A program made the position numbers and the translations under genes. The notes below the pieces were generated by a model, which saw only the letters and a program-made list of their open reading frames with translations, was not told the origin of the DNA and made no database searches. Positions 1-8,912 of a DNA stretch of 64,000 nucleotides are shown here, one piece after another. The DNA comes from Paraburkholderia sp. BCC1886 (GTDB lineage: Bacteria > Pseudomonadota > Gammaproteobacteria > Burkholderiales > Burkholderiaceae), in the NCBI RefSeq assembly GCF_900996245.1, contig NZ_CAAJGK010000037.1:62001-126000 (forward strand), given 5' to 3'. Within the stretch, counting starts at the first letter, position 1, and the number at the start of each line of letters is the position of its first letter.

Positions 1-711
1 GGCCTGCAACCGGTGGAACTCGTCGGACTCATCGCCGCCGACGGTCAGGATGAACGGCAACGCGGTCGCAGGCAGATGAAACTTTGGACTGAATTCAGCG
101 ACTTCCTGCTCGTCGAGTTTGACCGCTTCGTTCAGATAGCACAGCCGGATCGGTTCCAGATCGTATAAGCCGCTGATCGCGCAAGCCCCCTTGACGACAT
201 CGGCGGGCAGGTCGTGCGAGCCCCAGTCGGTGCCGGCCAGAATCGCCGTCAGGTGACCGCCCGCCGAGCTTCCCGACACGAAGATCGCGTCGCGGTCGAG
301 GCCGAGCGCATTGGCGTTGCGATAGAGATGGGCGATTGCCTGAATGTTATCCAGCACGATGTCGCCCATTCGCACGGACGGTGCTAGCCGGTAGTTCACC
401 ACGGCGACATTGATGTTCGCTTCCAGATAGGGACGGGCGACCGTGCTGAAGTCCGACTTGTCGAGCGATTGCCAGTACCCGCCGTGAATGAAGACGAGGA
501 CGGGACGTCCTCGGTCCTTCGCGGGGAAGAAATCCAGCGCCTGCTTTTCATTCGTGCCATAGCGAACATTTTCTTCGACCGCGTGCTCGCGGCGAAAGTC
601 GGCGCTCGTTGCCGACCAGCGCGCGAAGATGTCCAGGTGATCCGGAATTCCGGCGCGGACATTGTATTGTCGATCCAAAGCCTCTTGATTAAACGAGCGG
701 TAAACCGGCAT
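1..711 (-). CDS. Alpha/beta hydrolase, kynurenine-formamidase-like (C-terminus beyond window)
   Basis: The first 237 residues are present; the gene runs off the left edge. An HGGYW oxyanion motif lies at about residues 76-80, and a GSSAG nucleophile elbow at about residue 145. This is the pattern of the esterase/lipase and arylformamidase (KynB-like) branch of the alpha/beta hydrolases. The start is the ATG at 711, giving MPVYRSFNQE. It is divergent from the AraC-type regulator at 839, which may control it across the 127-bp gap. The substrate is unknown, and with no tryptophan-catabolic partner visible I would not call it kynB. Confidence 0.85.
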   Translation of the reverse strand, partial: MPVYRSFNQEALDRQYNVRAGIPDHLDIFARWSATSADFRREHAVEENVRYGTNEKQALDFFPAKDRGRPVLVFIHGGYWQSLDKSDFSTVARPYLEANINVAVVNYRLAPSVRMGDIVLDNIQAIAHLYRNANALGLDRDAIFVSGSSAGGHLTAILAGTDWGSHDLPADVVKGACAISGLYDLEPIRLCYLNEAVKLDEQEVAEFSPKFHLPATALPFILTVGGDESDEFHRLQA

Positions 712-838
712 TCTGTACCTCAATGAAAGTGCGTTGCTGGAGTAGGCGAACATTGCGCGTCCGCGTCACTCCGTAAATTACAGGTGCCGTGGGCTGGCTT
801 GCTCGCGTGCAAGTGACAACATCAATCGAGGACACGCC

Positions 839-1624
839 ATGTTCGGCAAGAGCGAAGACCGGGACGACTATCAACTCATCGAGCGGCCCGTGGGCGGTAT
901 GGCGCGCGATCTGCCGGACCGGTTCTTTATCGACAATCACGAGCACCGGCGCGGTCAGCTGATCTATGCGTACGCGGGCGCTATCCTCGTCACCGCCGAG
1001 GGCGGCTCGTGGGTCGTCCCGCCGCAACGTGCGGTGTGGGTTCCCCCAGGGGTGCGTCACTGCATGCAGGCGGTCGGACGCATCGAAATGCGTACGCTTT
1101 ACTTCGACCCGGAGCGCACACCGCTCGCCTCCACGGCATGTTGCGTGGTGTCCATCTCGCCGCTGCTGCGTGAATTGATCGCCGCTGTCGTCAAGATGCA
1201 GGTCGACTACGACGAGCAAGGCCGCGATGGACTCGTCGTCGAGTTGCTGTTTCAGGAAATCAGGCCGCTGCGAATCGAACCGCTGCATCTGCCCATGCCG
1301 AACGACCCACGCATCGCACGCATTTGCCGCTGGATCGTCGCGAATCCGGCAGAAGAGACCTCGGTGGCATCGTGGAGCAAGGTGGTGGGCGCGAGCGAGC
1401 GCACGATCATCCGTCTGTTCCCCGATGAAACCGGCATGACCTTCACGCGCTGGCGGCAGCAGGCGCGCCTGCTTGCCGCTGTGCAGATGCTGGCCAACGG
1501 TCGCCCGGTGACCGACATCGCCGCGGAACTCGGCTACGACAGCCCGAGTGCATTCAGCGCGATGTTCCGCAAAGCGTTGGGCAGCAGTCCCACGGAATAC
1601 TTTCGCCTGACCGGCGACGACTGA
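839..1624 (+). CDS. AraC-family regulator with N-terminal cupin domain
   Basis: 261 residues. Residues about 25-100 form a cupin-like sensor segment (NHEHRRGQLIYA, then VPPQRAVWVPPGVRH). The C-terminal ~100 residues carry the two helix-turn-helix motifs of the AraC family, ending in DIAAELGYDSPSAFSAMFRKALG. The compact cupin-AraC layout resembles the NimR/YeaM group of regulators, which often control a neighbouring transporter. It lies between the divergent hydrolase and the RidA/PurA-like/MFS string and plausibly regulates either. The target is inferred from position only. Confidence 0.9.
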   Translation: MFGKSEDRDDYQLIERPVGGMARDLPDRFFIDNHEHRRGQLIYAYAGAILVTAEGGSWVVPPQRAVWVPPGVRHCMQAVGRIEMRTLYFDPERTPLASTACCVVSISPLLRELIAAVVKMQVDYDEQGRDGLVVELLFQEIRPLRIEPLHLPMPNDPRIARICRWIVANPAEETSVASWSKVVGASERTIIRLFPDETGMTFTRWRQQARLLAAVQMLANGRPVTDIAAELGYDSPSAFSAMFRKALGSSPTEYFRLTGDD

Positions 1625-1767
1625 GGGCCGACGGCTTACGCTGGATGTGCCCGGTTCGAATAATGGCGTCAACGCGACGAATCTCGTCATTCTCGCGAGC
1701 GCCGGCTGAACGTGAATTGTCCATAGTGACCGTGAATGCCGCATGGGCGGCAAACCCAGGAGCTGTG

Positions 1768-2232
1768 ATGACGATTGATGACCGCCTTCGTGAAGCAGGC
1801 ATAACCCTTCCGACACTCGATATTCCCGCGGCCGCTTTTCGGCCCTACGTTCTGCATGACCGTCAGTTGATCGTGTCGGGGCAGTTGCCCGTGCGCGACG
1901 GCAAGGCTTTGTTCACCGGCAAGGTGCCCGACCGCGTGTCGGTGTCGGATGCGCAGAGCGCGGCGCGCCTGTGTGTCGTCAACATCCTCGCGTGGGCGCA
2001 CCACGCGACGGACGGCAATCTGGGCCGCATCCAGAAGGTGTTGCGACTGGGTGGCTTCGTCGCGACCTCGGAAGGTTTCGCGGATGCGCCGACCGTGATC
2101 AACGCGGCATCCGAACTGGTCACGCAGATCTTCGGCGAGCGCGGCGCGCACGCGCGGATCGCAATCGGCGTGGCGAGTCTGCCGCTCAATGCGCCCGTGG
2201 AAGTCGAAGCGACGTTTGCACTGGAGCCATGA
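1768..2232 (+). CDS. RidA/YjgF-family protein
   Basis: 154 residues of the YjgF-like branch: RPYVLHDRQLIVSGQLPVRDGK near the N-terminus and a C-terminal PLNAPVEVEATFAL strand typical of the RidA fold. RidA proteins hydrolyse reactive enamine/imine intermediates made by PLP enzymes; many paralogues serve particular pathways. The ATG at 1768 is chosen because AGGAG lies just upstream (1758-1762); an in-frame extension to 1645 lacks this. Its stop is followed one base later by the PurA-like start, so the two are almost certainly cotranscribed. Confidence 0.88.
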   Translation: MTIDDRLREAGITLPTLDIPAAAFRPYVLHDRQLIVSGQLPVRDGKALFTGKVPDRVSVSDAQSAARLCVVNILAWAHHATDGNLGRIQKVLRLGGFVATSEGFADAPTVINAASELVTQIFGERGAHARIAIGVASLPLNAPVEVEATFALEP

Positions 2233-2233
2233 G

Positions 2234-3622
2234 ATGGGCCACGGCTCCGGATATGCGGACGTACTGGTCGGACTGCAGTATGGCGACGAAGGCAAGGCCA
2301 AGATCGTCGACCTGCTGGCCGATCGTTACGACGTCATCGCGCGCTTCAACGGCGGCGCCAATGCCGGGCATACGATCGAGACGCCGCGAGGCTCCGCGAA
2401 ACTCATGCAGGTGCCCTCCGGTGCATTCCATCCGGGAAAAATCCTTTATATCGGCTCCGGCTGTGCGGTCAATCTCGTCAAGCTCGCCGCCGAAATCGAA
2501 GCGTTGAACGCACAGGGGGCGGGGCTTGCGGGTCGGCTTTTTATCAGCCATCGCAGCGCGCTGGTTCAGCCAATCCATGTTCTCGCTGACCGCGCGCAAG
2601 GGCAGCACATCGGGACTACGGGCAACGGCATCGGACCGTGTTACGCAGACCTCGCCGCCCGGATGCGCGGTGGCAAGCGGACAGCAATGCAGTTGAGGGA
2701 TCTGATCGACGGCGAAGCGCGCGCTTTCGCAATAATGCAGGCCAACACCGAGTCGAACGGCTTTCATGCGAACCTCGACGTGGACGCATGGACGGCACAG
2801 TTTGCTCCGATGAAGGCCGCCTGGAAAATCGTTCGGCCATTTGTTTCGGAAGACGATTTATTCCTGAACGACAAGGTGAGCGGCGGCGCGCGAGTACTTT
2901 TCGAAGGTGCGCAATCCGTGATGCTCGACGTTGTACACGGCGATCAACCGTTCGTCACGTCCAGTCATACCGGTCCGTCGTACGCGTATGTCGGCGGCGA
3001 TCTGTCGTGCAGGTTTCACCGCAAATCGATTGGCGTGCTCAAAGCCATCGTCTCCCGGGTGGGTGCCGGTGAATTCCCCGCCGAGCTCGGCGGCACGCGC
3101 TCGGCCCGGTATTGCGCCGATGCCGCGTTGAACGGAGTCGGACAGATAGAAGAGCGGGAGACGCTCGATGTCGACGCGTTGCTCGCGTCCGGCGACGACT
3201 TCTCGACCGGCATGGCGCTGCGCGTCCTGACCGGAGAATACGGCACGGGAAGCGGCCGTCCGCGACGGATCGGCCTGCTCGATCTGGCGCAGATTCGACG
3301 TGCTGTCGCTCTGCATGGAATCGACGAGTTGTTCGTCAACAAATGCGATTGCCTGACGCATTTCACGAGGACGGAAAAAGGCGTCGTTCCAGTGATTGCC
3401 GGCTATCGGAAGGGACCGGCCGGGTCCGAACCTGTCATGACTGACTTTCCCGGCTTCGCTCCATTGAATCGCGCCGCCGTGCCGGCTTCCAGTTTGCCCG
3501 CCAGTCTCGCGACCTTGCTGCGATACATCGAAGAACAGGCAGGCTGTCCGATAGTCGGCGTCGGCGTGGGTCCGGCCCGCGGCGACAACGAGCCCTTTTC
3601 TCCTTCACTTTTTCATTCGTAG
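2234..3622 (+). CDS. Adenylosuccinate-synthetase (PurA) paralogue with altered active site
   Basis: 462 residues, longer than the usual ~430. The P-loop GDEGKAK (residues 17-23) keeps the catalytic Asp but has Ala for the second Gly of GDEGKGK. AGHT with the catalytic His is at 44-47. IGTTGNGIGP (127-135) has Asn where PurA has Arg. The IMP/aspartate loop reads YGTGSGRPRR (336-345) instead of GATTGRRRR, and some 35 extra residues separate FPAEL from it. A GTP-dependent amino-ligase is likely, but the substrate may not be IMP plus aspartate. It sits between a RidA and an FMN split-barrel gene, not in a purine operon. Confidence 0.85.
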   Translation: MGHGSGYADVLVGLQYGDEGKAKIVDLLADRYDVIARFNGGANAGHTIETPRGSAKLMQVPSGAFHPGKILYIGSGCAVNLVKLAAEIEALNAQGAGLAGRLFISHRSALVQPIHVLADRAQGQHIGTTGNGIGPCYADLAARMRGGKRTAMQLRDLIDGEARAFAIMQANTESNGFHANLDVDAWTAQFAPMKAAWKIVRPFVSEDDLFLNDKVSGGARVLFEGAQSVMLDVVHGDQPFVTSSHTGPSYAYVGGDLSCRFHRKSIGVLKAIVSRVGAGEFPAELGGTRSARYCADAALNGVGQIEERETLDVDALLASGDDFSTGMALRVLTGEYGTGSGRPRRIGLLDLAQIRRAVALHGIDELFVNKCDCLTHFTRTEKGVVPVIAGYRKGPAGSEPVMTDFPGFAPLNRAAVPASSLPASLATLLRYIEEQAGCPIVGVGVGPARGDNEPFSPSLFHS

Positions 3623-3628
3623 ATCGAC

Positions 3629-4240
3629 ATGACTCCCACCTATTTGCGCGACGAGATGCGTCGCACGGACCTCGCATGGACCGATTGGCCCGCCATCGAG
3701 AACTTCCTGAAAAACGAACTGATTTGCCGCGTGGCGGTTCACGATGAACCGTATCCTTATATCACCGCGCAAAGCTTCACCTTCGTGGGCGCCGCGTTTC
3801 TGATCCACTGTTCGCGGTTCGGCAAATTCGCGGCGGCCATCCGGGCGAATCAGCATCTGACCATCGAGATCGATCGGCCGGTGGCGTTGTTGAAGGCGCC
3901 TAAAGGGCAGAACACGAGCCTAGAGTATTACAGCGTGATTGCTCGCTGCCGCGCGCAAATTACGCAGGTCACCGGGGAGGTGATCGCGCATCAGAATCAG
4001 GCGCTCGACAAGTTCCGGCCCGAGAAAGACTACACGCCGATCGAGGATGGCGCGGCCAGTCAGATCATCGCCATGCGTTGCGTGATCGACGAGATGACGG
4101 CGAAGAAGCGCATTCTCGCGGACGGGCAGTATTCGCCGCCGGGTCAGCCGCAGGCTCCGTATATCCGCTATCCGTTCGCCGCCGGCGCGACGTTGTCCGG
4201 CTTACCCGAGGACGCCTTCGACAAGAACCGCTTCAAGTAA
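3629..4240 (+). CDS. Pyridoxamine 5'-phosphate oxidase-family FMN split-barrel protein
   Basis: 203 residues with the split-barrel start LICRVAVHDEPYPYITAQSF (about 31-50), followed by an HCSRFGKFAAAIRAN stretch typical of PNPOx-like and NimA-like flavoproteins. These use FMN or F420 to reduce or oxidise small molecules; several are antibiotic-resistance or pathway oxidoreductases. The ATG at 3629 lies 6 bases after the PurA-like stop, giving a three-gene unit with the RidA gene. The exact reaction cannot be assigned from sequence. Confidence 0.82.
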   Translation: MTPTYLRDEMRRTDLAWTDWPAIENFLKNELICRVAVHDEPYPYITAQSFTFVGAAFLIHCSRFGKFAAAIRANQHLTIEIDRPVALLKAPKGQNTSLEYYSVIARCRAQITQVTGEVIAHQNQALDKFRPEKDYTPIEDGAASQIIAMRCVIDEMTAKKRILADGQYSPPGQPQAPYIRYPFAAGATLSGLPEDAFDKNRFK

Positions 4241-4393
4241 AACCAGACTCGTTTTTCAACTTGGCGTAGACGCGATACCCGACGGCATTTTCACGTGAGC
4301 CACCGTTCTTTTGGAGTTCGATAGTAATCGAGCGGCACCGCCCCATGCGGTGCCGTGACATGTCGAATCGACTCATGAGAACGGGAGAGACGT

Positions 4394-5764
4394 ATGAAGA
4401 TGACAGGGGTGGAAGTGGTGGGCGGCAACGTGGCGGGTCGTCTGGAGCGGCTGCCGGTGTGCGGCTATCATCGCATGCTGTTCGTGGTCATAGCGCTGGC
4501 ATTTTTTTTCGACAACATCGATCTCGCCACGATGACCTTCGTTCTCGGTTCCATCAAAAGCGAGTTCGGCTTGAGCAGCGCACAGGCGGGCATGCTGGGT
4601 AGCGCGAGCTTCGCGGGCATGGCGCTAGGCGCATTGTGTTCCGGCGCCGCGGCCGACCGCTTTGGCCGCAAGCCCGTGTTCCAGATCAGCATGGTGGTGT
4701 GGGGCATCGGCAGTTATCTGTGCTCGACTGCCGGGGACGCCACCTCGCTAGGGTTGTTCCGGCTGATACTCGGCGTGGGGATGGGAATGGAACTACCGCT
4801 CGCGCAGACCATGCTGTCGGAATTCATTCCCGCCAGATCCCGCGGACGATATCTCGCCATGATGGACGGCAACTGGCCATTGGCCTTTATCTGCGCGGGA
4901 CTGCTTTCTTATTACGTGCTGAGCGCCCACGGCTGGAGAACGCTGTTTCTGATCGAAGCGCTACCGGCGGTGTTTCTGTTCGCGGTGCGCCGCTACGTTC
5001 CCGAATCGCCGCGCTGGCTCGAATCGCGAGGCCGTCACCAGGAAGCGGAGAAGATCGTCGCGCGTATCGAGCGAACAGTGATGACGCGTCTGCGGTTGTC
5101 CGCATTGCCGCCCGCCAGTGCTACCGCGATCGAGTTGCGCGACGAGCAGGGGCTCAAGGTACTGTGGTCGAAGACCTATCGAAGCAGAACGCTGACAGTC
5201 GGCTCGCTCTGGTTTTTTTCGCTGCTGGGCTTCTACGGTTTGAACACCTGGCTTGGCGCGCTGCTCCAGCAATCCGGGCTTGCCGTGACCAGGTCGGTTC
5301 TGTTTACCGTCTATATTTCGCTGGGCGGCGTGCCGGGCTTTCTATGGGCGGCATGGGCGGTCGAGCGATGGGGACGCAAGCCGACTTGCGTCATCACGCT
5401 GGTGGGCGGCGCGGTCATGATCTTTGTCTTCGGCCGGATTTCACATCTGAACCCGAGCCCCGCTGCGTTGATCGCAACCGGCGCGCTCATGCAATTCTTC
5501 ACCTTCGGCATGTGGGCCGTCCTCTACACGTACACGCCGGAGTTGTACCCGTCGCGAGCGAGAGCGTCGGGGTGCGGGTTCGCCTCGTTTCTCGGGCGCA
5601 TCGGTGCGCTGATCGGACCGACGGTGGTCGGCCTGATCATTCCGCTATGGAAGAACGACGGCGTGTTCGTCTTCGGTGCGCTGTGTTTTCTCGTCGCAGC
5701 GCTCGTGGTGATGCGGTTCGGTATCGAGACTCGCGGCAGCACGCTGGAAAGCGTGTCGGGTTAG
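4394..5764 (+). CDS. MFS transporter, sugar/aromatic-acid porter type
   Basis: 456 residues with about 12 membrane segments. The loop-2 signature is GAAADRFGRKP (about 80), and a matching second-half signature is VERWGRKP (about 325). YVPESPRWLESRGR after TM6 is the PESPRWL motif of the sugar-porter and AAHS groups. The ATG at 4394 has GGGAGAG upstream. It lies 153 bp after the PNPOx-like gene, so it may share the transcript or have its own promoter. It probably imports or exports the small molecule handled by the upstream enzymes; direction is unknown. Confidence 0.88.
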   Translation: MKMTGVEVVGGNVAGRLERLPVCGYHRMLFVVIALAFFFDNIDLATMTFVLGSIKSEFGLSSAQAGMLGSASFAGMALGALCSGAAADRFGRKPVFQISMVVWGIGSYLCSTAGDATSLGLFRLILGVGMGMELPLAQTMLSEFIPARSRGRYLAMMDGNWPLAFICAGLLSYYVLSAHGWRTLFLIEALPAVFLFAVRRYVPESPRWLESRGRHQEAEKIVARIERTVMTRLRLSALPPASATAIELRDEQGLKVLWSKTYRSRTLTVGSLWFFSLLGFYGLNTWLGALLQQSGLAVTRSVLFTVYISLGGVPGFLWAAWAVERWGRKPTCVITLVGGAVMIFVFGRISHLNPSPAALIATGALMQFFTFGMWAVLYTYTPELYPSRARASGCGFASFLGRIGALIGPTVVGLIIPLWKNDGVFVFGALCFLVAALVVMRFGIETRGSTLESVSG

Positions 5765-5827
5765 TGCCCGAACGCACCTGCTAAACTCGGCGCGATTTTC
5801 AGCCCGGCATTTCCAGGTGTGTTCTCT

Positions 5828-6193
5828 ATGATCAAGAGCAATTCGAAAAGCGGTCTCGTCTATTCCAGCGAGACGGGCCGTATGTGTCCCAACTGCCGGC
5901 ACGCCCTTGCCGACTGCGTATGCAGGAGCGCGGCGGCGAAACGACCGTTGGGCGATGGCGTGGTTCGAGTGAGTCGCGAGACCAAAGGCCGTGGCGGCAA
6001 GAGCGTCACGGTCGTCAAAGGACTCGCGCTCGACGGGCTTGCGCTGGCTGCATTAGGCAAGCAGTTGCGCACGGCTTGCGGATCCGGCGGAACCGTGAAG
6101 GACGGCGTGATCGAAGTACAGGGCGATCACTGCGAACGGATTATCGAAGCGTTGAAGAAACACGGTCATAGCGCAAAGCGGGCCGGAGGCTAA
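5828..6193 (+). CDS. yciH: SUI1/eIF1-like translation factor (YciH family)
   Basis: 121 residues. The N-terminus carries a cysteine cluster (CPNCRHALADCVC) that may bind zinc; the C-terminal ~75 residues are the SUI1 domain (GGKSVTVVKGLAL, then GGTVKDGVIEVQGDH). Bacterial YciH-type proteins resemble eukaryotic eIF1 and have been linked to initiation fidelity and stress. I take the ATG at 5828 because an AGG lies about ten bases upstream; a GTG at 5819 in the same frame has poor spacing. It appears to be a single-gene unit. Confidence 0.88.
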   Translation: MIKSNSKSGLVYSSETGRMCPNCRHALADCVCRSAAAKRPLGDGVVRVSRETKGRGGKSVTVVKGLALDGLALAALGKQLRTACGSGGTVKDGVIEVQGDHCERIIEALKKHGHSAKRAGG

Positions 6194-6243
6194 GATTCGC
6201 CCAAGGGCTCTCGGCCCAACGCAGTTGAATAATAAATATAAAA

Positions 6244-6259
6244 ATATTATGCATAATAT
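6244..6259. promoter_or_regulatory. Perfect 16-bp AT-rich palindrome
   Basis: ATATTATGCATAATAT reads the same on both strands. It sits about 50 bp after the SUI1 gene, in a stretch of almost pure A/T. It could be a regulator binding site or a weak cruciform. No T-tract follows on the plus side, so a simple terminator is less likely. Confidence 0.5.
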
Positions 6260-6396
6260 CTGGGCCGATTCCGGCGCCTGGCTCTCGTCTATTCGCCACC
6301 GCGACGTCCCGTCCGCCCATTCCCAGTCTATTCGATGCCTATTTGGCGGGCCGTCGCCAGCAAGACCAACCCGTAAGGGTATTTCCCTAACAAATA

Positions 6397-6413
6397 AATC
6401 GATATTATCGATT
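6397..6413. promoter_or_regulatory. Perfect 8-bp inverted repeat around one base
   Basis: AATCGATA-T-TATCGATT, about 325 bp upstream of the lipoprotein start. The symmetry and AT content suit a dimeric repressor or activator operator. No neighbouring regulator gene identifies the binder. Confidence 0.5.
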
Positions 6414-6738
6414 AATAATATTACCAACCGGCCTAAGCGCTCGATGGCCTGTTGCACGACAACGAACGGAGACGACAATTGCAAGCCGCGCAGAGCGACC
6501 GCTCCTGGTTGCGCTGGGTCATCGCGCCCGGCCGCCTGAATCGAGCGCTACCGCAGACACGATCCGCGGCCAACCGGTGCTTGCTGACTCTCCCCTCCTG
6601 ATTCCCTAAACGGCGTCGCGCTTCCTTGAGCGACACGCCCGGGCAACCTGTCGCCTGGCGATTTCTTCACGGTATTTTGCGTTCCTAACAAGCATCGCGC
6701 GTCACTCACGACGACCGATAAAAATGGAGGAGATAGTG

Positions 6739-8799
6739 ATGTTCAGAAGAGCCGGATTGCTTTCCGCAATACTGATCGTGCCTGTCCTGATTGCCGCGTG
6801 TAGCGGCGACAACAATTCCCCGAATCCAAATCCCAGCAGCAGTAGCGGAGCCTCGGCGCCGGCGACAACGGGCTCCACCTCGCCCGCGAGCGGCACTACG
6901 ACCTCGGACCCCGGCAACCCGGGCGGCGGCACGACCACCGGGTCGACCACGCCGCCTCCGCCGCTTCCTTGCGATGCCGCCGCGACCGCGGGCACGGCCT
7001 GCGTGGCCGCGCACAGCGTGACACGACTGCTCACGGCGAACTACACCGGTCCGCTGTTCCAGGTTCAACGGGCTTCGGACAAAGCCACGCAGGACATTTA
7101 CCCGTACGTGGCGTCCACACTGCCGAGCGGCGCCGATTCGAAACTGCTGGGCTCGGCGAACGTGAATAGCGCCAACACGTTCTGTAGCAACACCACCTGC
7201 ACGGTCTCGACCATTTACGACCAGATCGACCTGGTTGCGCCGTTGAAGGGTGGCGCGTTCGGTAACGTGCCGGCCACGCTGCAACTCAACACGGACGGCA
7301 CCAGATCGCTGATCGTGACGACGGGTGCGGCCGGTTCGCAATCGACGACCACGGTCCCGGTCCTCAACGGCTTTGCCACGATCACGCTGCCGGGGACGAG
7401 CGGCTCGCTCACCGTTCAGGTGCACACCGCACCGACGCTCACGACGACCTCGCCGACGCTCGCGCTGACCATCGGCAACGACTTGCCCGCGCTGTCCGGC
7501 GGCCAGGCGGCGCTGAGTTTCAGCACGCTCTCGCAAGGCGTGCTGATTCCGGCATTGGGTACGGTGGGCGGACAGGCGTATCGCAATCGCATCGGCACGG
7601 TGAACCAGTCGATCGGCGACTCCGAGATCGCTGAATACATGGTGGCGGGCGCGCAATACGGTCCGGTGTCTAGCTGCTGCGGCACCTACGGCAACATGGA
7701 AGACAGCGCCGACCCGAGCACGTATGCCAAGGGCGAAATCGAAGGCGAGATGTTCGGCCTTGCGTTTTCCAGCGGTAACGCCGCGGTGTTCGGTTACTGC
7801 GACGGCTTCACCGGTGTGGCGCCGACCAGTTCGGGGACTTGCAAAGGCGTGAACTGGCCGGGTGTGGATGCCGAAGCCGGTGTCTATCTGTACGGTCCGC
7901 AGCAGCCCGCTAACGCGAATTTCGTCACGGTGTTGTCCAAATACTCGCCGGTGGGTCAATCGAACCTGTTCGCGGTGAAGAGCGGGGATGCATCGCAGAG
8001 TGTGCTGACGCCGGTCTACGACCAGGCGCCGCCCGAAGCGCTCAACTTCTTCGTCGATGCCGGCCACGCTTTCAATGGACAGTGGCAAGGCGGCTTGTCG
8101 CTCGGCGAAGGTGGCGACGGCAGCGCGGCGCCGATCCAGTTCTACGAAGGCGCGATCATCGCGAAGTCAACGGCGAACGCAACGGACGACGCCATTCAGG
8201 CGAGCATTGCGAGCTTCTATGGTCCGCCGGCCGACACGACTGCTACCGCCTGCTCGGCGAACAACCTGATCAACTCGCCGTTGAGTCTCGCATCGTCGAA
8301 TGCCTGGACGCAGGCCAACGGCGCGACGGCTTCGCCGGCGACGGACATTTCGGGTACCAGCACGTACGCGGCGACGTTGACTAATGCGAACGGCAACTCG
8401 ATCTCCAACATCAACGAGTCGATTCGCGTGCAGGGCGGTCAGACCTACACCTTCACCGACTATGTGCTGGCGACGACCAACGCAACGGTGTTCCCGGGCG
8501 GCTCGGTTCAGACCGACGGTTCGGGCGGCGCGGAATTCCCGTGGGTGCTGAACACGAACACGGGCGCGATCGTGCAGGGTACGTGGGGCTCGGGTAAGGC
8601 GACGTCGCTGACCGCGGTCAAGGTCGGCAACTGGTGGAAGGTGACAATGGTCTTCACCGCGAATGCCGGTGCGAACAATGCCCAGGTGTTTATCGATCCG
8701 CCGACTTCGAATGGCTCGGGCGTTCGTTCGACGCAGCCACAAGGCGTAGCGGCGACGCATTATTGCCCGAGCCTGTCGATTCCGTCGGCGGGGGTGTAA
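6739..8799 (+). CDS. Large secreted lipoprotein (possibly DUF2957) with C-terminal jelly-roll-like domain
   Basis: 686 residues. The signal peptide ends in a lipobox (VLIAAC, Cys about residue 21), followed by a Ser/Gly/Thr/Pro-rich linker to about residue 75. The middle resembles the Burkholderia-restricted DUF2957 lipoproteins (my recollection, low certainty). The last ~170 residues (from about 515) look like a carbohydrate-binding or tail-fibre-type beta-sandwich: SNAWTQANGATASP, an RVQGGQTYTFTDYV strand and a VGNWWKVTMVF strand. The ATG at 6739 is preferred because GGAGGAG (6727-6733) precedes it; an ATG at 6724 would overlap this site. Likely anchored in the outer membrane. Confidence 0.82.
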   Translation: MFRRAGLLSAILIVPVLIAACSGDNNSPNPNPSSSSGASAPATTGSTSPASGTTTSDPGNPGGGTTTGSTTPPPPLPCDAAATAGTACVAAHSVTRLLTANYTGPLFQVQRASDKATQDIYPYVASTLPSGADSKLLGSANVNSANTFCSNTTCTVSTIYDQIDLVAPLKGGAFGNVPATLQLNTDGTRSLIVTTGAAGSQSTTTVPVLNGFATITLPGTSGSLTVQVHTAPTLTTTSPTLALTIGNDLPALSGGQAALSFSTLSQGVLIPALGTVGGQAYRNRIGTVNQSIGDSEIAEYMVAGAQYGPVSSCCGTYGNMEDSADPSTYAKGEIEGEMFGLAFSSGNAAVFGYCDGFTGVAPTSSGTCKGVNWPGVDAEAGVYLYGPQQPANANFVTVLSKYSPVGQSNLFAVKSGDASQSVLTPVYDQAPPEALNFFVDAGHAFNGQWQGGLSLGEGGDGSAAPIQFYEGAIIAKSTANATDDAIQASIASFYGPPADTTATACSANNLINSPLSLASSNAWTQANGATASPATDISGTSTYAATLTNANGNSISNINESIRVQGGQTYTFTDYVLATTNATVFPGGSVQTDGSGGAEFPWVLNTNTGAIVQGTWGSGKATSLTAVKVGNWWKVTMVFTANAGANNAQVFIDPPTSNGSGVRSTQPQGVAATHYCPSLSIPSAGV

Positions 8800-8833
8800 G
8801 CGCGGGGGATGCGTTGACTTGGCGGAACCCGGA

Positions 8834-8869
8834 GACGGCGGACAGGTGGCTAGCTGCCTGTTCGCCGTC
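8834..8869. terminator. Hairpin between convergent genes
   Basis: GACGGCGGACAGG (8834-8846) pairs with CCTGTTCGCCGTC (8857-8869) with a single mismatch and a 10-base loop. It lies between the convergent lipoprotein and 8913 genes. A weak T run follows on the plus side. Probably a bidirectional terminator. Confidence 0.55.
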
Positions 8870-8912
8870 CGGATTTACCGGCTCGAACTTTCATGACGGG
8901 CGCAATGACCCG

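Larger units (their letters stand above)
6194..6738. other. Long AT-rich intergenic region without a credible gene
   Basis: This 545-bp gap has several AT-rich patches unlike the surrounding GC-rich DNA. The six-frame reading frames here are short and low in protein-like composition. It holds two perfect AT-rich palindromes (annotated separately) and the ribosome-binding site of the lipoprotein gene at 6727-6733. I read it as a long 5' regulatory region of the lipoprotein. Confidence 0.6.

Noticed and set aside
689..1816. Long 375-residue minus-strand reading frame over the AraC gene
   Set aside because: Arg/His/Asp-rich shadow of the AraC gene; no recognisable domain.
2234..3622. Housekeeping purA
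   Set aside because: Key loop residues differ and the context is not purine biosynthesis.
6706..8088. 460-residue minus-strand frame over the lipoprotein
   Set aside because: Extreme Arg content; antisense shadow of a clear lipoprotein.
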